Of a stretch of 39,480 nucleotides of DNA, positions 33,610 through 39,480 are shown piece after piece. A program made the translations under genes and the position numbers. The notes beneath the pieces were generated by a model that ran no database searches, was not told where the DNA came from, and saw only the letters and a program-made list of their open reading frames with translations. Origin of the DNA: Dictyobacter arantiisoli (GTDB lineage Bacteria; Chloroflexota; Ktedonobacteria; Ktedonobacterales; Ktedonobacteraceae); NCBI RefSeq assembly GCF_008326305.1, contig NZ_BIXY01000066.1:1-39480 (forward strand). The letters run 5' to 3'. Each line of letters starts with the position of its first letter. Position 1 is the stretch's first letter.

Positions 33610-33982
33610 TCCTGGAGAGCATAGGAATAAAACACATTCTTAGAGACACTATAGATGCTAAATGATGAGCTATAGCGAGATTTCGCTTTGTCTGTTTCAC
33701 AGTATAATCTCCCTTCTAATACGATAAGAGTGGTTTCATCGGTTCAAAAATGGAGACTCGACGATTACACCTGACGAGGGAGGCCCAATGAAATGATCAG
33801 CACGAGAAAAGGTCGTGTCACTCTTTTTCGCGGATGTAGCGTGTAGAGATTGGCTCGTGTGTAGCGTTATGAAGCTGTGTTAAAAACCTATCAGCCCCTG
33901 TTGCAGCATCTGTTTGCTGGCATACCTTATCATGAGGATAGAACAGGTATACTGAAAACGTCCATGAATGGAGGAAGTAATT
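33610..33982. other. Intergenic region upstream of the PPOX-class gene
   Basis: Contains a TATAAT near 33702 without a matching -35 box, and TATACT just before the gene. Nothing else recognised. Confidence 0.4.
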
Positions 33983-34378
33983 ATGGCAGTAATTCCAGAG
34001 AAATACAAAGACATCTTGAACACAAATGCGGCTTCACATGTCGCGACCATCGGACCCAAGGGCGAGCCGCACAGCACCCCGGTCTGGTTCGATTGGGATG
34101 GCGAACATATACGCTTCAGTCTCACCAAGGGCCGTCAGAAGTATCGCAATCTGCAACGCAATCCACAGATTGCCCTTTCCATCACCGATCCCAAGCTACG
34201 AGAACGCTATCTGGAGATTCGGGGCAGCGTTGAGCGTATTGATGAAGATCCCAAACTGGACTTCATCAATAAGATGGCAAAGAAATACCTCGGCATGGAT
34301 AAATATCCCTGGCACCAGCCTGGCGACGAGCGGGTCGTTGTCGTTGTCAAGCCAGAACATGCCACCTATCAAGGCTAA
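33983..34378 (+). CDS. PPOX-class F420-dependent oxidoreductase
   Basis: A 131-residue split-barrel protein: IPEKYKDILNTNAASHVATIGPKGEPHSTPVWFDWDG, then IRFSLTKGRQKYRNLQRNPQIALSI. This is the pattern of short PPOX-class F420-binding proteins of actinobacteria and Chloroflexota, which reduce or oxidise small substrates using F420. ATG 33983 has GGAGG eight bases upstream; an ATG five codons earlier lies within that region. Stands alone. It is clearly different from the PPOX protein at 517-969. F420 is preferred over FMN from the family pattern only. Confidence 0.85.
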   Translation: MAVIPEKYKDILNTNAASHVATIGPKGEPHSTPVWFDWDGEHIRFSLTKGRQKYRNLQRNPQIALSITDPKLRERYLEIRGSVERIDEDPKLDFINKMAKKYLGMDKYPWHQPGDERVVVVVKPEHATYQG

Positions 34379-34470
34379 CCCAGACAACGTAGGCCCGATC
34401 CCTTGCGGTCGGGCTCTGTGAATCGTACGCTAGTGTCTCTGTTGCCTCTTCTCAGAAAACGAAGGACATC

Positions 34471-35565
34471 GTGACGAAACTACGGGCCACCTTGCTCACA
34501 CCTTTAAGCGGTTCACTGGCTCCCTTTGGACAGGCCTGCGCCACCGGGCTTCTCCTCTGGGCACAACACGCCTCACAGCTACCCACACCATGGACTGGCG
34601 TGGAACTTGCGATCCAGGACATCGGTAGCTCCCGTGGAGCGCAAATGGATGCAAGCATACGGGCTGCTCTGAATACACGGCCCGATGTCCTGTTTGGTCC
34701 CTATGGAAGCAATACCATGCTGGCGGCTGCACGTGCCACGCAGCAGGTGATCTGGAATCACGGAGGCGCAACCTCTCAACTGGCCCATCCCACTTTCCCA
34801 CACGTCATCAATATCCTCTCACCCGCCTCTACCTATTTTGTGGGCGTATTACAGGCGGTACGCACCTCTGATCCCGATGCAGAGACAGTCTCTCTCTTCC
34901 ATAGCAATAGCGGCTTTGGCAAAGATATAGCCAGGGGAGCCATACAGGCAGCTAACGACCTCAAATTCGCGCTCCAGGCTATCCCATTCGAGCCCCGGCA
35001 CGCCAGAGAAACGACGACACGCATACCACAGGCGCATATATTACTGGTCGCGGGCAACTTTGAGGATGAGCTGGCGGTCGCCCCCATCCTCTTGCGACGT
35101 CCGTGGCGGGCGGCAGCATTTGTCGGAGCTGGTGTTGAAGAAGTACTGGCCCCACTCGGAACCCGGCGTGAAGGACTACTGGGGCCAGCGCAATGGCTCG
35201 CCAGCGCCGCTCCCATACCTGATGAAGGGCCTGACGCCAACTGGTTCATTACCCATTACAGAAAAGTAGCAAACGCAGACGGCGATCCACCCTATCCAGC
35301 GGTCCAGGCATTCGCCGCTGGCCTCCTCGCAGCCCGCACCCTGTACACCACTGGCAGCCTTGATGATACCGACCTGCTCACCGCCGCCGCTCAACTCACC
35401 TGCACCACCCTTTATGGGGCATTTCAGCTCGATCCTCATAGCGGCCTGCAAAGCGGGCACCAGATCCTCATCGTCCAATGGCAACAAGGAAAACGCCGTG
35501 TCGTATGGCCTCCCCAACAGGCAGAAGCCACCTTGCAATCGGGGTCAAAGGGATTAAGCCATTAA
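34471..35565 (+). CDS. Signal-less ABC substrate-binding-like protein (type I periplasmic-binding fold)
   Basis: A 364-residue protein of the Leu/Ile/Val-binding protein type: LRATLLTPLSGSLAPFGQA at the start, PDVLFGPYGSNTMLAAARATQQV (~71-93), then HVINILSPASTYFVGVLQAV and VSLFHSNSGFGKDIARGA. The second lobe continues to ~330. GTG 34471 with AAGGA five bases before it places the first strand at residue 3, so there is no signal peptide or lipobox, and no ABC permease is nearby. It may be a cytosolic sensor domain or its signal was lost. The ligand could be an amino acid or amide-like compound, unverified. Confidence 0.8.
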   Translation: MTKLRATLLTPLSGSLAPFGQACATGLLLWAQHASQLPTPWTGVELAIQDIGSSRGAQMDASIRAALNTRPDVLFGPYGSNTMLAAARATQQVIWNHGGATSQLAHPTFPHVINILSPASTYFVGVLQAVRTSDPDAETVSLFHSNSGFGKDIARGAIQAANDLKFALQAIPFEPRHARETTTRIPQAHILLVAGNFEDELAVAPILLRRPWRAAAFVGAGVEEVLAPLGTRREGLLGPAQWLASAAPIPDEGPDANWFITHYRKVANADGDPPYPAVQAFAAGLLAARTLYTTGSLDDTDLLTAAAQLTCTTLYGAFQLDPHSGLQSGHQILIVQWQQGKRRVVWPPQQAEATLQSGSKGLSH

Positions 35566-35567
35566 AA

Positions 35568-35582
35568 CACCAGGCCCTGGTG
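35568..35582. terminator. Short hairpin between convergent genes
   Basis: CACCAGG-C-CCTGGTG (7-bp arms) lies 3 bases after the substrate-binding-like gene and before the 3' end of the minus-strand glycosyltransferase. No T-tract; weak candidate. Confidence 0.3.
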
Positions 35583-35623
35583 CAGGGGCGGCAGGTCCTG
35601 ATTTATTGCTATCTATCTAATAT

Positions 35624-37339
35624 TTATGAATGTATGGGCTGATAGACCAGATAGCCATCAATTTCAAAAATCTGATAATTTTCCTGCAAAAGCTGGATAC
35701 GCTTTTCTACAATATGTCTGTACGCAACATCGCTATGCTCTGGAATTATATAGGCTGCGTAAGGATCAGACTCTACCCGTTGGATATAGGGAATGTACTT
35801 ATTTTGGAATAAGGTTAACGCATGGCTATTTCTGTAATTGTATGCTAACGATACACCAATAATTCGTTCGTCACTGGTAAATGCCATGCGATAGACAACC
35901 CAATAATCACCATAAACATGCTTGATATTATGGGTTAACAAAGTATCGATAAACGTCTGTTCCTGTGTACTGGCAGTGCGAGCCTCTGGTATATCACGAA
36001 GAGAGAGTGCACTACCCACCATAAAGAGGGCAACAATTAACATTAGCAAACTTGCACAAAATCCCTGGCGTACCACACTCAGCATCCGACCTGAGCGCGA
36101 TATGTACTGCTTGAAGCGGCGACACCCGAGCCAGAGAGGCCACAACAATGCAGGATAGCCAATCCATACCCCCATCAAATAACGTGAGTTTGTGCCAGGT
36201 CCATTAATAGGAGAGACACTGCGCAAATAGGGCAAGATATTCGCCACGATGCCAAGCAGAAGAATCAGCCAGACGACAACCAGAACAAAATGCCGATATT
36301 CTTCTACAGACCAATGGCGTCTCCGTAGAGGCCAGACTATCTTCATGAGCGAATAGAAAGCCAGGAGCGCAGAAATAAACCACAACGTGCAAAATCCAAG
36401 TGACCAGACAATACCAATATTCGTACATTGGGGAGCCCAATGCTGCTCAAAGCCCCAATATTGCAGGAAACCATATTCAGAACTATGGCAAACAGGATTC
36501 CCAGAAATAATTGGCAAGCTTACTGTAAACGTGTTAAAAAACTGCGTATAAAGGACACTAATGGTCAAGGGAACATGTCCCATTTGACTCAGAATAGTGC
36601 TGATAGAGTCATGTCCTGAAACGACATGAAGATTGTGAATGATTAAGGGTGTACTCCCAATAAGCAAACCCATCAACAATGGAACAATTGCCCCTCTAAA
36701 GATAATCTCACGCCAACTCAAGAGAAGAACCAGACAGGAACAAACAATCCATGGCACGATCAGCGTATCGCTCCACAGCCCCAGGCCAACGGCTCCTCCC
36801 CAGAGAATATATAAGAGATAACGACCGAGATTTTCTTGCCATCTTTCCTTGTAAGGATGTAAAGCCAGATACAAAGTGATCAATAAAGAAGCAGTTGAGA
36901 AGAAAAGTATTTCAGGATAACCACCAATCGCGCTCAACTGACGTGAAAGCATAGCAGTCGATCCAAAGGCAAATAGAAAAACCATGAATAAAGCAAAATA
37001 TCGCGTATAAAGTTGACGGCACAATCCATACAAACAAAGCATGAAGGCTACATAGAGCACAATCATACCCAGGCGTAACACAAAAACAGAACTTCCAAAT
37101 AAATTAAAGAGAAATGCCCCTATATATGCCTGTAACGATCCCATATAATCCTGTCCATAGAAAAGCAAGGGGTGCTCACCATTGCGTTGAATATGGAGTG
37201 CCATCAAACCGATAATGCTCTCATCACTGTTGGGAAGAGGCCAATTATAATAAGCAAGACATACGAGTAAAGCGATAGCAATTAACAAAATTAACGCAAG
37301 AAACAAAGTATGAGGACTAATACGCACATTTCGTTTCAT
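35624..37339 (-). CDS. GT-C-type membrane glycosyltransferase (ArnT/PMT-like)
   Basis: A 571-residue membrane protein with roughly 11-13 helices. After helix 1 comes NWPLPNSDESIIGLMALHI, with the acidic DE pair typical of lipid-phosphosugar-dependent GT-C enzymes (ArnT, PMT, GT39-like). A large C-terminal extracytosolic part (~470-571) follows the last helix, as in these families. Acceptor and sugar are unknown. Start is MKRN at 37339 or the ATG four codons earlier at 37351; ribosome-binding support is weak for both. Divergent from the Nramp/PRC fusion gene with palindromes between. Confidence 0.75.
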   Translation of the reverse strand: MKRNVRISPHTLFLALILLIAIALLVCLAYYNWPLPNSDESIIGLMALHIQRNGEHPLLFYGQDYMGSLQAYIGAFLFNLFGSSVFVLRLGMIVLYVAFMLCLYGLCRQLYTRYFALFMVFLFAFGSTAMLSRQLSAIGGYPEILFFSTASLLITLYLALHPYKERWQENLGRYLLYILWGGAVGLGLWSDTLIVPWIVCSCLVLLLSWREIIFRGAIVPLLMGLLIGSTPLIIHNLHVVSGHDSISTILSQMGHVPLTISVLYTQFFNTFTVSLPIISGNPVCHSSEYGFLQYWGFEQHWAPQCTNIGIVWSLGFCTLWFISALLAFYSLMKIVWPLRRRHWSVEEYRHFVLVVVWLILLLGIVANILPYLRSVSPINGPGTNSRYLMGVWIGYPALLWPLWLGCRRFKQYISRSGRMLSVVRQGFCASLLMLIVALFMVGSALSLRDIPEARTASTQEQTFIDTLLTHNIKHVYGDYWVVYRMAFTSDERIIGVSLAYNYRNSHALTLFQNKYIPYIQRVESDPYAAYIIPEHSDVAYRHIVEKRIQLLQENYQIFEIDGYLVYQPIHS

Positions 37340-37391
37340 AATACTTCTCATAGAACTCTATATATCCATAGAATGATAGCTTCTTTATCTA

Positions 37392-37450
37392 GTTCTCAGA
37401 ACAAAACTATCAAGTAAAACAAAATAATAGAAGAAATTCTTCTGTTATTT
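37392..37450. promoter_or_regulatory. Palindromes in the glycosyltransferase/Nramp divergent region
   Basis: GTTCT-C-AGAAC (37392-37402) and a 14-bp-arm near-palindrome (37422-37435 / 37437-37450, one mismatch, centred on A37436) lie in AT-rich DNA 41-99 bases upstream of the glycosyltransferase start. TATACT occurs at 37497-37502, but no good -35 box was found. They are candidate operators only. Confidence 0.4.
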
Positions 37451-37635
37451 TAAATCAAAACATATAAAATTATCAATATAAACAGAAAAAAAGAGCTATA
37501 CTTGCATCTTATACAATGGTCAGTTCAATCCAATACAAATCTTTGCAACTTGAATGCGAATTGTTGAGTCTTCATCATCTATTGCCACGTATAAACAGTA
37601 GAATTATTTTGCTAGCTTGCACTTGAAGGATAGTT

Positions 37636-39336
37636 ATGTCGATAGAGAATGATCCAAAGGGATTAGATGCGCTCGAAACAGGCATGCGCGTCGAGACGCC
37701 GGATAAGGACCTTGGAGAAACAGATGTCAGTCAACCCAGGGTAAAGGAAGTTATCAGGGATCGAGAGGGCGCGGTCGCAAAGATTATCATTCAAAAAGGG
37801 GCCATCTTCAAAAAGGAGTTGGAGGTGCCAGCAGATCGTATTCAGGAGATCATTACACCTGATACATTGCATCAAGCGGGCCAGGTGGTTCTCGATATAA
37901 ATGAACAAGAAGCGGATGCGTTAAATGTGCACGGTATTGAAGAAATTGAGGATGAACAGACGCATCAAGATTCTTTGCTTGAGGATTCAGAAAAAAATAT
38001 CCCGACCACTGAAGGCATTCGCGCAATGGAGGCGTACTCATCACTAGAGGAACATGAAGAGCAGGAAGAAGGGGCTGAGAGCCAGCAAAATGCATCTGCC
38101 GAATCACAAAAATCTTCCTCGTGGTTGAGATTGATTGGGCCTGGTTTTATCTCTGGGATGGCTGGCAATGATTCATCCGCCGTCGCCTCTTATTCGGTCG
38201 ATGGCGCTCAGGTTGGGCTGGGTCACCTCTGGCTCCTGCTCTTATCCACTCCGCTCTATCAAGCCGTGCAGTACTCCTGTGCCAAAGTTGGGCGCATCAC
38301 CCAAAAAGGCTTCGCGGAAGTCCTGCGCGAGAATTATGGTCGTTCTGGTGCAAGCCTGGCTTCACTGGCCCTGATTATCGCGAATGTGGCCCTGATTACA
38401 GCTGATCTCGTAGCTATCGGTAGCGGCTTCCAACTCCTGACCACTATGAGCTGGGTCTGGTTTACAGTTCCCATTGCCGTGATCCTCTGGTATCTAACGG
38501 TCTTTAGCAATTTTGACAAGCTCAAGAAGGTTTTCATCGTGATGAGCCTGGCTTTTATTGTCTATATCGTAACAGACATCCTGGCTCGACCAGACTGGAT
38601 CGCAATCCTGACGAGTACCGTGGTTCCACATATCGATATGACCTACGCCAGTATCAGTAGTGCTGTCGCATTGCTGGGTGCCACCATCTCACCCTATAAT
38701 ATCTTCTGGCAGGTACAGGGTGAGAAAGAAGAACGTCGTCAGGGCACCTTGAAGCAGAAGCTACGCACAGCCGCATTAGATGTTGGGATCGGCGTTGTCA
38801 GCGGAAATATGGTAGCTTACTTCATCATTATCTGTACCGCAACCACCCTCTATACCCATCACAAAGCAATTACTACAGCAGCGGATGCCGCCATAGCGCT
38901 GGTGAGCGTCTTAGGTCCAGTGGCGAAATATCTGTTTGCCATTGGCTTGATTGGCTCAGGCTTAGTAGCCATTCCAGTACTGCTTGCCAGCACCTCCTAT
39001 GCAGTCGCAGGCACATTTGGCTGGCCGTCAGGGCTTTCCAAAAAACCCTGGCAAAGTGAGGGCTTCTATCTGATCCTCACGGGAGCATTGGTCCTCAGCC
39101 TGTTCCTGGCGCTGCTTCATTTAGACCCCATCCAGCTCATCTTATGGGCGAATATCATTTCTGGCATTCTGGCTCCAGTCCTGATCGTATATCTGATCCT
39201 GGTTGGCAATAATCGCAAGATTATGAAGAAGCAAGGCTTTAGCTGGCTATTGAATATCTGCCTGGGCACCACCTTCGTAATCATGGTAGCAGCAGCAATC
39301 CTCTTCTTCTATAGCCTCGCAACCGGACGATCATAG
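37636..39336 (+). CDS. PRC-barrel-like domain fused to divergent Nramp-family transporter
   Basis: A 566-residue protein. Residues ~15-97 are a PRC-barrel/DUF2171-like domain (GMRVETPDKDLGE; VAKIIIQKGAIFKKELEVPA; QVVLDINEQEA). An acidic, probably disordered linker (~100-160, EEHEEQEEGAESQ) follows. Residues ~163-560 are an Nramp-like membrane domain with ~11 helices: GNDSSAVASYS in helix 1 (D179, DPGN replaced by D-S-S-A), and LLGATISPYNIFWQVQ in helix 6 (MPH replaced by S-P-Y). It is probably a cytosol-gated metal transporter; ion unknown. AAGGA before ATG 37636 fixes the start. It is the fused counterpart of the 25.9-28.3 kb operon. Confidence 0.88.
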   Translation: MSIENDPKGLDALETGMRVETPDKDLGETDVSQPRVKEVIRDREGAVAKIIIQKGAIFKKELEVPADRIQEIITPDTLHQAGQVVLDINEQEADALNVHGIEEIEDEQTHQDSLLEDSEKNIPTTEGIRAMEAYSSLEEHEEQEEGAESQQNASAESQKSSSWLRLIGPGFISGMAGNDSSAVASYSVDGAQVGLGHLWLLLLSTPLYQAVQYSCAKVGRITQKGFAEVLRENYGRSGASLASLALIIANVALITADLVAIGSGFQLLTTMSWVWFTVPIAVILWYLTVFSNFDKLKKVFIVMSLAFIVYIVTDILARPDWIAILTSTVVPHIDMTYASISSAVALLGATISPYNIFWQVQGEKEERRQGTLKQKLRTAALDVGIGVVSGNMVAYFIIICTATTLYTHHKAITTAADAAIALVSVLGPVAKYLFAIGLIGSGLVAIPVLLASTSYAVAGTFGWPSGLSKKPWQSEGFYLILTGALVLSLFLALLHLDPIQLILWANIISGILAPVLIVYLILVGNNRKIMKKQGFSWLLNICLGTTFVIMVAAAILFFYSLATGRS

Positions 39337-39477
39337 ACACCAACACACCACACTTTTTATGAGTCATCCCGGATTTTTGGAGAACCCGTAAAACCTCCAA
39401 TCAATGAGATGAAGGAATTCCAGGAATTGCAGGCACTAGGCAAAAATGGCCTCCTGGTCTACACTGTTGGTGATTAA
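39337..39477 (+). other. In-frame open stretch after the Nramp/PRC stop codon
   Basis: Directly after the TAG at 39334-39336 the same frame stays open for 46 codons to a TAA, reading (after ~10 polar residues) IFGEPVKPPINEMKEF and GKNGLLVYTVGD. It resembles a real protein tail but I recognise no family, and there is no ATG with ribosome binding site. It could be the relic of another gene's 3' end or a rare stop readthrough. It reaches nearly to the window edge. Confidence 0.35.
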
Positions 39478-39480
39478 AAT

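Overview
The window looks like chromosomal DNA of a large-genome Ktedonobacteria-type Chloroflexota. This rests on gene content, not on a marker gene: F420/flavin-type oxidoreductases (LLM and PPOX families), MmyB-like and MalT/LuxR-like regulators, DUF2332, DUF3147, DUF6582 and purine-nucleoside-permease families, divergent Nramp-like transporters, and many short palindromic repeats and decayed mobile elements. No rRNA, tRNA, CRISPR array or phage module was seen. Genes lie on both strands in short operons with AAGGAG-type ribosome binding sites and some near-consensus sigma-70 promoters.

Layout. 1-500 is junction debris: a 205-bp near-identical copy of part of the ABC exporter gene found at 4.2 kb, then a truncated flavin-reductase start. 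0.5-3.1 kb holds a PPOX-family protein, an MmyB-type regulator with a consensus promoter, and a divergent LLM oxidoreductase whose stop codon abuts an IS200/IS605-like right end. 3.5-7.1 kb is a two-gene asymmetric ABC exporter. 7.7-9.0 kb has an unknown repeat-bearing protein and a MalT/LuxR relic. 9.3-13.6 kb carries four co-directional genes: a small winged-helix-like protein, a membrane protein with a HAMP-like region, a DUF2332 protein and an MFS transporter. 13.7-19 kb has a small basic protein, an HAD-like phosphatase, a nested hairpin/MITE region, a secreted phosphoesterase and a divergent glycoside hydrolase with a C-terminal beta/gamma-crystallin domain. 19-25.5 kb holds a MITE family in three states of decay, a cytochrome P450, UvsE, a secreted unknown protein, a methyltransferase with a partner, and tandem DUF3147 membrane proteins.

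25.9-39.3 kb contains the most interesting theme. An operon encodes a lipoprotein, an Nramp-like transporter and two PRC-barrel-like cytosolic proteins. A second Nramp-like gene stands alone at 31.3 kb. A third, at 37.6 kb, has a PRC-like domain fused to its N-terminus through an acidic linker. All three Nramp-like proteins keep the first-helix Asp but replace the DPGN and MPH signatures; all three read ISPY in helix 6. The split and fused arrangements suggest that PRC-barrel modules work with these transporters. Also here are a purine nucleoside permease with a strong promoter and a ~200-nt leader, a frameshifted Rpn/PD-(D/E)XK nuclease gene, a DUF6582 protein preceded by a multi-hairpin repeat, a PPOX-class oxidoreductase, a signal-less substrate-binding-like protein and a GT-C-type membrane glycosyltransferase.

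The hairpin repeat at 14.9 and 33.5 kb (partial copy at 24.6 kb) shows a compensatory base change between copies and loop-only drift in two flanking hairpins, so its folding appears to be under selection.
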